This document shows, piece after piece, positions 1 through 12,800 of a stretch of DNA of 64,000 nucleotides; position 1 is the first letter of the stretch, and each line of letters starts with the position of its first letter. The stretch comes from Lotus japonicus. Taxonomy: Eukaryota; Streptophyta; Magnoliopsida; Fabales; Fabaceae. A program made the position numbers and the translations under genes. The stretch lies in NCBI RefSeq assembly GCF_012489685.1, contig NC_080042.1, forward strand, positions 39,623,158 to 39,687,157, read 5' to 3'. Under the pieces are notes generated by a model, which was given only the letters and a program-made list of their open reading frames with translations, did no database searches and was not told where the DNA came from.

Positions 1-680
1 TACCTAAACACGAGTATATTTTTTTTTTCTTTTCAAATGTATTTCCAAAACATGTCATGCATACTCCCAACTACAAAACCTAACCAATAGAAACAACTCA
101 AAAAAAACCTATTATGCAATGACACCATGAATCCGACATACTCCCTACGATCTCCACATCGGGGAACCGCAGGAAAGCAATGCATCGGAACCTACCCGAA
201 ACCTCAAATATAAATTCCTAAAATCTTTATGCAAGCTTAAACCAATAATGGTTAGCTCTCTAACCCAATGCTCTAGCCCTACACCCGACTCTATTCTTCG
301 AGTCATCCACAGTTCTTCTCTCCGACTCATATGAAGATCAAGCTCCATCGAAGATTCTCCATCGCCTAATAGCGTTAAGCGCACAAACAACAAGTAGCAA
401 ATAGAAAGGGGTAACTCCATGCAATTACCATGTATAAAAGAGAAAATCATGCTATTCAAATTTAATTACCTAGCATGGTAAATAAACTAGCAACTTAAGT
501 TAATCTAGATATCAACAACTTAACATAGATCAACTCAGATAATAATAACCTTAACAATGTAACATCCAATCAGATATCAATAAACCAATAACTAAAATCC
601 AACAACATAGGGTCAGGTGTTAGTTCCCTATAATGCAACTATATGTTGCTACCAAAATGGATCGATCGGCAACGTCTCTC

Positions 681-1042
681 AAGACGGGACATACGTGGAA
701 CGACAACCACTGAATGCCACTTAATATCGCCTCACAAGACGGGACAACCATGTGGAACGACAACCACTGGATGCCACTTAATATCGCCTCACAAGACGGG
801 ACAACAATGTGGAACGAAAACCACTTAATAACGCCACGAAGGACGGGACAGACATGTGGAACGACAACCACTGAATGTCACTTAATAACGCCTCGAAGGA
901 CGGGACAGACATGTGGAACGACAACCACTGAATGCCACTTAATAACGCCTTGAAAGACGGGACAGACATGTGGAACGACAACCACTGAATGCTACTTAAT
1001 AACGCCTCGAAAGACGGGACAGACATGTGGAACGACAACCAC
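681..1042. repeat. 57-bp minisatellite, about seven units
   Basis: Head-to-tail units each contain AAGACGGGAC and GGAACGACAACCACT and are about 57 bases long; unit 3 is about ten bases short. Because 57 is a multiple of three, several frames stay open on both strands and give repetitive pseudo-proteins. The other LTR holds the same number of units in the same order. Confidence 0.9.
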
Positions 1043-2716
1043 TGCACTGCCACTAAGTTCAGCCCTATATGCCAAAATCAATCAACAATAATCACGTCTT
1101 ATCCACTTGAAAGCAGTAATGACGGAAACCAGTAAACGGCCGAAGCCTTTCAGAAAACGGAGACACACGTCTCAATAAGTTCACTCGGCCGAAGCCTCAA
1201 GAAAACATTTTCCCAGTTCAGCACAACAGTCATAATCAAATGTCAATCAATATAAACATCTTCATCTCAAACGCAGGCACTGCGATAAATACATGCAAGA
1301 CTCAAGGACACTCTAAAACTGAGTTACCCTTACCTTAGCCAATTTTCTTCCTAAACGGTGACTTCATTTCGATCACATCTTTGTTTTCCCGTGTCGTCTT
1401 GCTTCCTTTTATTATTTGGCTTCGTCGTCAAGCGCTCCCGTTATTCGTACCCTTCATAAGTACACTTAACGAAATCACTAACTAAGTTAACCCACTAACT
1501 CAAGGTCTTAACTACGACTTTAGACAATTGACCCGAAGCACACGCAATTTAAACGACTCTTTCTCAGTCAACAGTTACAACAAAATAATAGAGTACATAT
1601 CTCTTTTGAAATTTAAATCATTTTGTAAAGCAAATCGCAACTCCTCCCTAATCAACTGTTGAACTTCAATTTTCACAATAACAATGAAAATATTTATTTT
1701 TCTTTAAAACTTGCTTACTCGAGGCTAAAACATATACAAGAGTTGAATGCTTACGAAAATAAAGTTTCAGAAACTTGTCGGCGAAGGGTCGTTAGAGAAA
1801 GTTGCGCCTCACGGGGTTGACGAAGGGATTGTCGCCGGAGACACAAAGGAAGGTTGTTCCTTCACTCTTTCGCGGCCAGGAACTCAACGGCGCTGTCCGT
1901 TTCCCCAAAGAGTCGACGGTTTGCCCAGAAAGTTCAGCCGAAGGTCGACGGTGGTCGTCGGGGTCGTCGAATAAAATGACCCAAATATGAAATTGAAAAT
2001 AGTGGTTTGCTCTCCTCTCGGCAAGGATCGTAGCAGTATCCTCCGTTTTTCCATCGGTCGTCGGAGTTGACCGGAAAGAGCTCTCCAAGGCGGCAGCGGC
2101 GGCGGTCGACGGCGACGGAACGACGATCTGGAATATGGGTTTTGTTGTGGACGTCGCAAGGGTTCCAATAATACTAAACTCGCTGTGAACGGAGGCTTGA
2201 TGACACCGGAAATGAAGGGCGAAGTTGGCGACGTCGGCGATGTCGACGACGACGTACTCCTCTGTTTTCACGTTGCGGTGGCTGTGGTGGCTCGCGTTTT
2301 GGGGCTGCTGGACTCGTTGGTGGCTGGCCTTGTATGGTGGTGGTTCACGGCTGAAGAGCAAGAGGATCGTGGTTGCTGCCATAGTTGTGGGTTCATGGTG
2401 TTTTCATGGTGATTGTGCGTGGGAGGAGAAAAGAAGAAGAGAGCTTGGTGCAGTGGCTTTCATGGTTGAAAGGAGAAGAAGAACGTGATTATGGTGGCCT
2501 CTTGGCTGGACTGTTGCCATGGTGAGTAGGAGGGACGGTGGTGATGGTGTGGGTGCTGCACGTGAATAAAGAAGAAAGGAAAACCGTGGTGGTGATGGCT
2601 GGCTTCGTTGTGGCCATGGAGTGGATTGGTGGCGGCTTGAACATGAAGGAAGAAGCAACTCGTGATGATGGTGAGGTGCTGTACAAGAGAGAAAGGAAGA
2701 ATTTGGTGTTGGTGAT

Positions 2717-2883
2717 TGTTAGAGATAACTAGGAGTAATATCCTACGGGATATTCCTTTATTTTATTATTGATTTATTTTGTAATATGCCTTAGAATATT
2801 CTTAGCATATTCTGTCATTTTATTATTATAAATAATATTGTCTACCTCACACACAATTTGTGGTGAGAGAATCCAATCTTACA
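2717..2883 (+). repeat. 5' LTR of the copia element
   Basis: It starts TGTTAGAG and ends CTTACA, is 167 bp and AT-rich, and contains TATAAATAATA as a probable promoter core. Confidence 0.95.
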
Positions 2884-2893
2884 TGGTATCAGG
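2884..2893 (+). promoter_or_regulatory. Primer binding site, initiator tRNA-Met type
   Basis: TGGTATCAGG follows the LTR directly and matches the usual TGGTATCAGA-type complement of the initiator methionine tRNA 3' end. Confidence 0.85.
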
Positions 2894-3420
2894 TTTAGGT
2901 TGAAACCTAGCCTCCAAACCTATACCGCCACCTTCTCTCTTTATTCTATACTAGCTGCTGCCGCCGTGCCTTGCTTTCCGTGCACCTCCCTTTTTCTTTC
3001 TCTTTCCAGCTGCTGACGTCATTACCCGGTCATCTGTGCAGCCAGCAATTGCACGTGTCACCTTGTCTTTCCTCGAGCTCCGCGCTGACAAACCTCTTCC
3101 TTTGTGCGTGTGCTTTTCTCGTTGACCGCGCGTGTCCTTTGTTGCCTGCCACGCGTCCGGCACTCGTTCACCACTGTCAGTTCCTTGTCGCGCCGCCTGC
3201 CAGCTTCTTCAACCGCCAGACCTCGTGCTCTGTGCAGTCTTGTCTCCAGTCAACCGCCAGCCGTCAGTTTCTTTTTTTTTTGGGGATCACCACTGGTTTG
3301 AATTTAATTAATTTTCCCTTCAGCTTTTGACCAGCTTGAGTTCTTTGTTGACCAGGGAGTTACTTTTTTTTATTTTGGAAGTTTATTGCTCTCTTTGAGA
3401 CAGGTGTTTTTATTTTCCAC

Positions 3421-6400
3421 ATGGGTTCCGATGCTACTCCTCCGACTTTTTCCATGAACACTTTGGTGCATATGCTAACAGTGAAACTTAAACCAGATAA
3501 TTTTCTTCTCTGGCGTAAACAGGTTACTGCTCTTCTTCAGAATCAGAACTTGTATGATATTGTTGACCCTACCGTCGATCCTCCGCCAGAATTTACTCAA
3601 CAGACATTTGCACAAACTGTTGTTCAACCACAACGCACTGGTGCTCCTTCTCCAAATCCTTTTTATGCTGAGTGGCAGGCTCGAGATCGTAATGTCAACA
3701 GTCTGCTTCTTTCCTCCCTCACTGAGGAGGCATTATTTGAGACTCTAAGTGCAACCATTTCTCGTGATGTTTGGGTTGCTTTACATTCTGCTTATGCCTC
3801 CCGCAGCAAGGCACGTGAACTACGTCTTCGTGATGAACTTCAACTCATGCATCGTGGTTCTCTATCCGTTTCTGAGTACAGGCGGAAATTTCGCACTATC
3901 TGCGATCAGTTGGCTGCTATTGGTGTACCTGTGCCTATTGATGATAAAGTTCACTGGTTCCTTCATGGTCTTGGCCCTTCATATGCAAATTTTTCCACGG
4001 GTCAGCTTGATCAAGTACCCCTACCTCTCTTTACTGACATTCTTTGTAAGGTCGAGAGCCATGCTATTTTTCAGGCTTCTCTTGAAGAATCAGTGACCCC
4101 TCCACCTGCTGCCTTCCATGCGAGCAATCAGCCCCGCTCTTCTGGCACTCAGTCTTCCCCTAGTGGCAACCGTGGACCTTTCGGTGGTGGTTCTCGTGGT
4201 GGAAATCGTGGACATTCTAATGGTGGATCTCGTCAGCGTCGCAATAATGGTGGCTCTGGTCGCCGTGGTTCTTACACTCCTCGCTGTCAAATTTGTCGTG
4301 AGCAGGGCCACTATGCTGATAAGTGTCTGATTCGCTGGGATCGTTCTTCTGAGTCTGCTAATTTGGCACAATCCTTTGCTGCGGGTTGTTCATTGGACAA
4401 CTCAAACCGTTCCGACTGGTATATGGATACATGTGCCACTTCTCATATGACTCATTCTCTATCTCAGCTGACAGACTCTCAGGCCTATTCCGGTAATGAT
4501 CGTGTTCTTGTTGGTAATGGGGCTGGTTTACATATTACTCATATTGGTTCTCGTTCTGTTTCACATTATGTTCCTTTATCCAATGTTTTGGTTGTGCCTC
4601 AGTTAACTAAAAATCTTGTCTCTGTTAGCAAATTGACTCGTAACCATAATGCTAAAGCTATTTTTCTGGATGATTCTTTAGTTATTCAGAACCGACAGAC
4701 AGGAGCCATTCTGGGAAGGGGCCGATGTGATAACGGACTTTATGTGCTTGACCAAGGATCGCAGGCGCTGCTTACTACCAGTTCTCCATTACCTCGTGCC
4801 TCCTTTGAATTGTGGCACTCCCGATTAGGACATGTTAATTTTGACATTATTCAACAATTGCATAAACTTGGTTGTTTCAATGTTTCCTCAATTTTTCCTA
4901 AGCCTATCTGTTGTACTTCTTGTCAGATGGCTAAGAGTAAACTTCTAGTCTTTTATGATAATAATAAAAGACCTTCTGTAGTTTTAGACCTTATTCATTG
5001 TGATTTGTGGGGACCATCGCCTGTTGCTTCTGTTGATGATTTTTCGTACTTTGTTATTTTTGTGGATGATTTTTCCCGGTTTACTTGGTTTTATCCATTG
5101 AAGCGCAAGTCTGATTTTTATGATGTTCTTGTTCGCTTCAAAGCGTTTGTGGAAAATCAATTTTCCCGGTCGACCAAAGTTTTCCAAAGTGACAATGGCA
5201 CCGAGTTCACTAATAACAAAGTCCAGACTTTATTTGCTTCCTCAGGTGTGCTTCATCGGTTTTCATGTCCTCATACTCAGGCACAGAATGGACGGGTTGA
5301 ACGGAAACACCGCCATGTTCTTGAGCTTGGTCTTGCTATGTTGTATCACTCTCATGTTCCTACTCGCTATTGGGTTGATGCTTTCAGTACTGCGGTATAT
5401 ATTATTAACCGTGTCCCTTCTAAGGTGCTCTCTAATCAGATTCCATTTCAGCTCCTATTTCATGTTGCACCTACGTATGCTAATTTTCATCCCTTTGGCT
5501 GTCGGGTGTTCCCATGCTTGCGTCCATACATGAAAAATAAATTTAGCCCTCGGAGTACTCCTTGCATATTTTTGGGATATAGCAGTCACCACAAGGGATT
5601 TAAATGCTTCGATCCGGCTGTTTCACGGACTTATGTGTCTCGTCATGCCCAATTTGATGAACTTTGCTTCCCTTTTGCAGGTTCTCCCTCTTCCCCTCAT
5701 GACTTGGTGATCTCTACGTTTTATGAACCGGCTTCCGGTTCTCCTCCATCTCCACAACCTGTTGTTCCGGAGAGTTCACTACCTATTGGTTCTCTGTCTT
5801 GTCCATCTTGTGATGACTCCGATGTCCTACCTGCTCTGCCGGTTCCTCCTGACGATGCCCCACCTTCGCCGGCTCCTCCTTCCCCAGCACAGCCGGCCAC
5901 CCCTCCTGTTGGGCCTCAGGCTCCGGCTGCTTCACCGCCTGCTACTCCTCCTGCTATGGCTCAGGCTCCACTTGCTCCTATTGTTGCTCGTCCGCAGACT
6001 CGCTCTCAGAATGGTATTTTTAAGCCAAATCCGCGATATGCCTTGGTTCATGCTCAGCCTACTGGTCTTCTCACTGCTTTGCATACTGTTACTGAGCCTA
6101 AGGGATTCAAATCTGCTATGAAGCATCCTCAGTGGTTGGCAGCAATGGAGGATGAACTTTCTGCCCTTCATAAGAATTGTACTTGGACTTTGGTTCCTTG
6201 CCCTTCTACTACCAATGTTGTTGGAAGTAAATGGGTTTTTCGCACAAAATTCCATAGTGACGGCACTGTTGAGCGCTTAAAAGTGCGTTTGGTGGCTCAG
6301 GGTTTCACACAGATTCCAGGGTTTGATTACTCTCTTACATTCAGTCCTGTTGTCAAAGCTACTACTGTACGCCTTATTTTATCTCTTGCTGTGCTTAATG

Positions 6401-6615
6401 ATTGGCAGCTTCATCAGTTGGATGTCAAAAATGCTTTCCTTCAAGGTCATCTTATTGAGACCGTTTATATGGAGCAAGCCTCCTGGATTTGTGGATCCTC
6501 GTTTCCCGACTCATGTGTGTCGATTGAACAAGGCCCTCTACGGCCTCAAACAGGCACCTCGTGCTTGGTTTCAACGCTTGAGCTCTTTTCTCCTGCGTTA
6601 TGGTTTTTCGTGTAG
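3421..6615 (+). pseudogene. Copia gag-protease-integrase-RT (N-terminal part, frameshifted)
   Basis: Polyprotein of the copia element. Residues ~1-280 are gag; a CCHC zinc knuckle ([14 protein letters not shown]) lies at ~289-302. The protease motif at ~334-339 reads YMDTCA where this family has D-T/S-G-A, so Cys replaces the flap-site glycine next to catalytic Asp336. Integrase follows, with SDNGTEF and QNGRVERKH around the second and third acidic residues, then a proline-rich linker and the start of RT ([15 protein letters not shown]). The frame is lost by one extra base near 6478 inside the RT motif VYMEQ; from there to the stop at 6615 the translation is out of frame. The gag start at 3421 is the first ATG giving the family N-terminus. 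Confidence 0.9.
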
Positions 6616-7654
6616 TCGGCCTGATCCATCCTTGTTCTTTTTCTACAAAGGACATATTACTCTTTATCTTCTTGTGTATGTGGATGACATCATCCTTACT
6701 GGTAGTGATCCGTCCCTTCTGACTCAGTTTATTGCTCGCCTTAATGCTGAGTTCGCCATTAAATATCTAGGTAAGCTTGGCTACTTCCTTGGCCTTGAGA
6801 TCACTTACACTGCTGATGGCTTGTTCTTGGGACAGGCCAAATATGCCCATGATTTGCTTTCTCATGCTATGATGCTTGAGGCCAGTCATGTTTCTACGCC
6901 CTTGGCTGCTGGTTCTCATCTTGTCGGTTCTGGTGTGGCTTACTCAGATCCTACGCATTATCGCTCTCTAGTTGGGGCCTTGCAGTATTTGACTATTACT
7001 CGCCCTGACTTGTCATATGTTGTTAACACTGTTAGTCAGTTCCTTCAGGCTCCGACTGTGGATCATTTTCAGGCTGTCAAACGCATTCTTCGTTATGTTT
7101 GTGGCACGCAACATTTTGGTCTTACGTTTCGTCGTACCTCTTCCCCCGCTGTTCTTGGTTATAGTGATGCTGATTGGGCTCGCTGCACGGACACTCGTCG
7201 CTCTACTTACGACTATGCTATTTTTTTTGGTGATAATCTTTTGTCTTGGAGTACCAAGAAACAACCTACTGTTGCTCGCTCTAGTTGTGAATCTGAGTAC
7301 CGAGCTATGGCTAATACTGCTTCTGAGCTGGTTTGGTTACTTAATCTTCTTCATGAGCTTCGTGTTCGGTTATCCGCGACTCCTCTTCTTCTTAGTGACA
7401 ACCAGAGTGCTTTGTTTATGGCTCAAAATCCCGTTGCGCATAAGCATGCCAAACACATTGACTTGGATTGTCATTTCAATCGTGAGCTGGTTTCCTCTGG
7501 TCGATTAGCTGTTCGTCATGTGCCCACTTCTCTCCAACTTGCTGACATTTTCACTAAGGCGTTGCCTCGTCCATTGTTTGACCTGTTTAGATCCAAGCTT
7601 CGGGTTGGTCTTAATCCAACGCTAAGCTTGACGGGGGGTGTTAGAGATAACTAG
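6479..7654 (+). pseudogene. Copia RT (C-terminal part) and RNase H, second frame
   Basis: Continuation of the copia pol in another frame, open upstream to 6323 but homologous only from about 6479. It begins with PPGFVDP and [12 protein letters not shown], contains the RT catalytic YVDDIIL (about 6676-6696) and the copia RNase H with SDNQSALFMA and HAKHIDLDCHF. It ends at TAG 7652-7654, inside the 5' end of the 3' LTR. Apart from the single-base shift this half looks intact. Confidence 0.9.
7628..7638 (+). promoter_or_regulatory. Polypurine tract of the copia element
   Basis: TTGACGGGGGG sits immediately before TGTTAGAG of the 3' LTR, where plus-strand priming is expected. Confidence 0.7.
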
Positions 7655-7805
7655 GAGTAATATCCTACGGGATATTCCTTTATTTTATTATTGATTTATT
7701 TTGTAATATGCCTTAGAATATTCTTAGCATATTCTGTCATTTTATTATTATAAATAATATTGTCTACCTCACACACAATTTGTGGTGAGAGAATCCAATC
7801 TTACA
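7639..7805 (+). repeat. 3' LTR of the copia element
   Basis: It is identical to 2717-2883 over all 167 bases and is followed by the duplicated GTGAT. Confidence 0.95.
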
Positions 7806-8720
7806 GTGATGAGGAAGGAGTGTCCGTGGTTGTCTCATGAAGAAGAAGAAGTGTGGCTGCAGCTAGTAGAAATAAGGAGAAGAGGAAGAAAGGAAAATGG
7901 GTTTTGCATAGGGAAGAAAGGAAGCAAACGAGAAGAAGAAAAAGTGAGGAGAGAGTGAGATTGAGTCGAGGATGAGAGTGGATGGAGGGATAAGGATGGA
8001 TGATTAGATATTTAGGGGAGATATTTTCATAAGATATTTTGAGAAGATATTTTTAAAACCGGTATGAATTGATTTAGACACAGAATGACTTAGCTCATAG
8101 AGTTAAGAGAAAAATATAGGGGTGATATATAATTATCCCAAAAATTAAGAGGAACTCTATGAAATGGTAAAATATAAATTTGAATCACTTTGAACAAAAT
8201 AAAACGATCCATGAACCAACTACTGAGTAGAAACTGAGCTAAAGAATAATTGTGAGACAATTATAGCAAATATGACGTCGTCATATTATGCGTCTGAGCT
8301 AAGTATAAATTATAGGAAAAATGACAATAATAATTATTATCATTTGAGGAGAAAATATTTTGGAACGACCTGCTCCAAAATCTGACACAAAACTGATTAA
8401 GGAAATATTCTCCGGATGAGAAAACTTCATTCACGGAAAAGATTTATAGAGACGAAAGGATTAAAACTACGCAGACGGAAACTCCGGAAGGAGCTCCGAT
8501 AAGAAATCCTTTGGGTCAGGGTCTCACTTAAGTCCCTGCGGAGATAAAGTCTAACTTTATCGGATTTCTGGAAAGCGAAACATATCGATCTTACAGTCAA
8601 AAGTTCCATAATGGAACACTTGCCATAATCAAACATAAAAACAATAGAATATAAACACTCAATTAAATTAATAAATCGAAAATAAATCAATAATCTAGTT
8701 ATTTAATTCAAGGTCTTACA

Positions 8721-9861
8721 ATACTACCCCCCAAAAAGAAAGTTTCGTCCTCGAAACTTAGTGTCAGAAGAACTCCGAAGTGCCATTCCCTCACATAACA
8801 TTTGCTAAGCTATCCTCAAAGTCTCGTTTACCCTTAGGTTCTTGGTGACTCTCCCACATATAACAACCTCCAATCTGCAACTCAATGCTAGAACTTTCCG
8901 TCCTTAACCTTGTCACTCCTACGTCAATCAAATTCTTAGGTTCCTCCCCAAAATCGGAATATCTCTATGTCTCAAACACCTAAGACAAGAATTCCTAAAC
9001 TTAAAGTCTAAACGTTCACCAAGTTTGGACCTCTATTGTCCTTTAACTCTCCTACACTCCTCAAGTGGAAATCTATTTCTTAAAACTACAACTTGTTCAC
9101 TAGGAAAATCAACCACTTAATATATACGTATCTTCCAAACTCGACTAGTCAACGATCAACTCTAATCAATCCTCTTATCATAGTCCATGCCAGCTGTGAT
9201 TCCAAATATCGACCCCTCAATATTAAGTTGATCAGGCTCAATATCTTGCGGAAGAAAATTCGAAAAAAAAAACTCACTAGTAAGGCCAATGAGTCTATCT
9301 CATCAAGTGGTCACATCTAAACTAAGATCACCTCTTAATCTACTCAATCTCCAACAACTTCATCTAGAAGAAGTACAACCTTAATTCCTGAAATTCATAC
9401 CACATCCCATTAGGATTCATTCTTAGCTTCTATCTCTCCTTACTAACATATCCGTACAAAACAACTTCCAGGTTTAGCACTTCTCTAAACCCTATACAAC
9501 TGTCCTAATTATAACACAAACAACGGTCAAAGGAATGTGCATAATGCATATTCTTTCCCCGTTCAACAACATATAGTTTCTACCTGGAATACCGTATAAC
9601 AAAGTAGGCAAACAACAAGTACAGTTAATATTTCGGTGGGGGTACTAACCATCTAGTCAGAAGTTAAGGGGTTAGTGTTCAAGAAAACAATAACAACAAG
9701 AAACAACTAGTAGACAAAATAAACAATTATATAATCTATATGGTAACACTCTGTCAATCGATAAACACCCAGCCAATCATATACAGAGTTCAAACAACCT
9801 AGCATAGAAGACATATTCCCTAACAAGCTCTGGTTTCTCAACCAAAGCTCTGATACCACAA
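8721..9861 (-). other. Non-coding interior of the LARD-like element
   Basis: Between the two LTRs I find no gag, protease, RT or integrase frame on either strand. On the minus strand it opens with the primer-site complement of GCTCTGATACCA (9847-9858) three bases from the LTR and ends with a TTTTTGGGGGGTAG-type purine tract next to 8720. The intervening ~1.1 kb is AT-rich. Confidence 0.75.
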
Positions 9862-12800
9862 TGTAACGCCCCGAATTTCGGGTGTCACTTTAGTAACCTA
9901 TTAAAGTAAATATGCAATGTTTTCCAAAATGATACCTAAACACGAGTATATTTTTTTTTCTTTTCAAATGTATTTCCAAAACATGTCATGCATACTCCCA
10001 ACTACAAAACCTAACCAATAGAAACAACTCAACAAAAACCTATTATGCAATGACACCATGAATCCGACATACTCCCTACGATCTCCACATCGGGGAACCG
10101 CAGGAAAGCAATGCATCGGAACCTACCCGAAACCTCAAATATAAATTCCTAAAATCTTTATGCAAGCTTAAACCAATAATGGTTAGCTCTCTAACCCAAT
10201 GCTCTAGCCCTACACCCGAATCTATTCTTCGAGTCATCCACAGTTCTTCTCTCCGACTCGTATGAAGATCAAGCTCCATCGAGGATTCTTCATCGCCTAA
10301 TAGCGTTAAGCGCCCAAACAACAAGTAGCAAATAGAAAGGGTTAACTCCATGCAATTACCATGTATAAAAGAGAAAATCATGCTATTCAAATTTAATTAC
10401 CTAGCATGGTAAATAAACTAGCAACTTAAGTTAATCCAGATATCAACAACTTAACATAGATCAACTCAGATAATAATAACCTCAACAATGTAACATCCAA
10501 TCAGATATCAATAAACCAATAACTAAAATCCAACAACATAGGGTCAGGTGTTAGTTCTCTATAATGCAACTATATGTTGCTACCAAAATGGATCGATCGG
10601 CAACGTCTCTCAAGACGGGACAGACGTGGAACGACAACCACTAAATGCCACTTAATATCGCCTCACAAGACGGGACAACCATGTGGAACGACAACCACTG
10701 GATGCCACTTAATATCGCCTCACAAGACGGGACAACCATGTGGAACGAAAACCACTGGATGCCACTTAATAACGCCACGAAGGACGGGACAGACATGTGG
10801 AACGACAACCACTGAATGTCACTTAATAACGCCTCGAAGGACGGGACAGACATGTGGAACGACAACCACTGAATGCCACTTAATAACGCCTCGAAAGACG
10901 GGACAGACATGTGGAAGGACAACCACTGAATGTCACTTAATAACGCCTCCAAAGACGGGACAGACATGTGGAACGACAACCACTGCACTGCCATTAAGTT
11001 CATCCCTATATGCCAAAATCAAACAACAATAATCACGTCTTATCCACTTGAAAGCAGTAATGACGGAAACCAGTAAACGGCCGAAGCCTCTCAGAAAACG
11101 GAGACACACGTCTCAATAAGTTCACTCGGCCGAAGCCTCAAGAAAACATTTTCCCAGTTCAGCACAACAGTCATAATCAAATGCCAATCAATATAAACAT
11201 CTTCATCTCAAACGTAGGCAGTGCGATAAATACATGCAAGACTCAAGGACACTCTAAAACTGAGTTACCCTTACCTTAGCCAATTTTCTTCCTAAACGGT
11301 GACTTCATTTCGATCACATCTTTGTTTTCTCGTGTCGTCTTGCTTCCTTTTATTATTTGGCTTCAACGCCAAGCGCTCCCGTTATTCGTACCCTTCATAA
11401 GTACACTTAACGAAATAACTAACTAAGTTAACCCACTAACTCAAGGTCTTAACTACGACTTTAGACAATTGACCCGAAGCACACGTAATTTAAACGACTC
11501 TTTCTCAGTCAGCAGTTACAACAAAATAATAGAGTACATATCTCTTTTGAAAATTAAATCATTTTGTAAAGCAAATCGCAACTCCTCCCTAATCAACTGT
11601 TAAACTTCAATTTTCACAATAACAATGAAAATATTTATTTTTCTTTAAAACTTGCTTACTCGAGGCTAAAACATATACAAGAGTTGAAGGCTTACAAAAA
11701 TAAAGTTTCGGAAACTTGTCGGCGAAGGGTCGTTAGAGAAAGTTGCGACTCACGGGGTTGACGGAGGGATTGTCGCCGGAGACACAAAGGAAGGTTGTAC
11801 CTTCACCCTTTCGCGGCCAGGAACTCAACGGCGCTGTCCGTTTCCCCAAAGAGTCGACGGTTTGCCCAGAAAGTTCAGCCGAAGGTCGACGGTGGTCGTC
11901 GGGGTCGTCGAATAAAATGACCCAAATATGAAATTGAAAATAGTGGTTTGCTCTCCTCTCAGCAAGGATCGTAGCAGTATCCTCCGTTTTTCCATCGGTC
12001 GCCGGAGTTGACCGGAAAGAGCTCCCGAAGGCGGCAGCGGCGGCGGTCGACGTCGGCGGAACGACGATCCGGAATATGGGTTTTGTTGTGGACGTCGCAA
12101 GGGTTCCAATAATACTAAACTTTCTGTGAACGGAGGCTTGATGACACCGGAAATGAAGGGCGAAGTTGGCGACGTCGGCGACGGCGTACTCCTCTGTTTT
12201 CACGTTGTGGTGGCTGTGGTGGCTCGCGTTTTGGGGCTGCTGGACTCGTTGGTGGCTGGCCTTGTATGGTGGTGGTTCACGGCTGAAGTGCAAGAGGATC
12301 GTGGTTGCTGCCATAGTTGTGGGTTCATGGTGTTTTCATGGTGATTGTGCGTGGGAGGAGAAAAGAAGAAGAGAGCTTGGTGCAGTGGCTTTCATGGTTG
12401 AAAGGAGAAGAAGAACGTGATTATGGTGGCCTCTTGGCTGGACTGTTGCCATGGTGAGGAGGAAGGACGGTGGTGATGGTGTGGGTGCTGCACGTGAAAG
12501 AAGAAGAGAGGAAAACCATGGTGGTGATGGCTGGCTTCGTTGTGGCCATGGAGAGGATTGGTGGCGGCTTGAACATGAAGGAAGAAGCAACTCGTGATGA
12601 TGGTGAGGTGCTGTACAAGAGAGAAAGGAAGAATTTGGTGTTGGTGATGAGGAAGGAGTGTCCGTGGTTGTCTCATGAAGAAGAAGAAGTGTGGCTGCAG
12701 CTAGTAGAAATAAGGAGAAGAGGAAGAAAGGAAAATGGGTTTTGCATAGGGAAGAAAGGAAGAAAACGAGAAGAAGAAAAAGTGAGGAGAGAGTGAGATT

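Larger units (their letters stand above)
2717..7805 (+). mobile_element. Ty1/copia retrotransposon, Ale/Retrofit-like, recent insertion
   Basis: A 5,089 bp element with 167 bp LTRs flanked by the duplication GTGAT (2712-2716 and 7806-7810). The same host sequence without insertion is present in the paralogous LTR near 12644-12650, where GTGAT occurs once, which confirms both ends. Order: LTR, methionine-type primer site, gag, protease, integrase, RT, RNase H, G-rich polypurine tract, LTR, which is copia order. The two LTRs read identical base for base, so insertion was recent. Pol carries one frameshift and an altered protease motif. The Ale-like assignment rests on the short LTR and RT/gag character and is less sure than the superfamily. 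Confidence 0.95.
1..8720 (-). repeat. 3' LTR of the LARD-like element, split by a copia insertion
   Basis: This LTR runs right to left from 8720 (TGTAAGACC on the minus strand) past the left edge. Without the copia insertion and its duplicated GTGAT it is about 3.7 kb. It is nearly identical to 9862-13333 apart from scattered substitutions and small indels. It contains a 57 bp minisatellite and a GC-rich block (about 1790-2700), but no open frame that behaves like a gene. Confidence 0.8.

Noticed and set aside
145..459. 104-codon minus-strand frame, with a copy at 10076-10390
   Set aside because: It lies in LTR sequence, has no motif, and its presence in both copies only reflects LTR identity.
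643..1053. Long repetitive open frames on both strands (also 10574-11032)
   Set aside because: They are produced by a 57-bp tandem repeat whose unit length is a multiple of three.
1792..2382. Minus-strand frame of 196 codons in the LARD-like LTR, with a 193-codon counterpart at 11733-12314
   Set aside because: Nearly every base difference between the two copies changes a residue, and no motif is recognisable; this is neutral LTR sequence, unlike the Tekay LTR ORF.
9093..9320. 75-codon frame in the LARD-like interior
   Set aside because: It is on the strand opposite to the element and has no motif or coding character.
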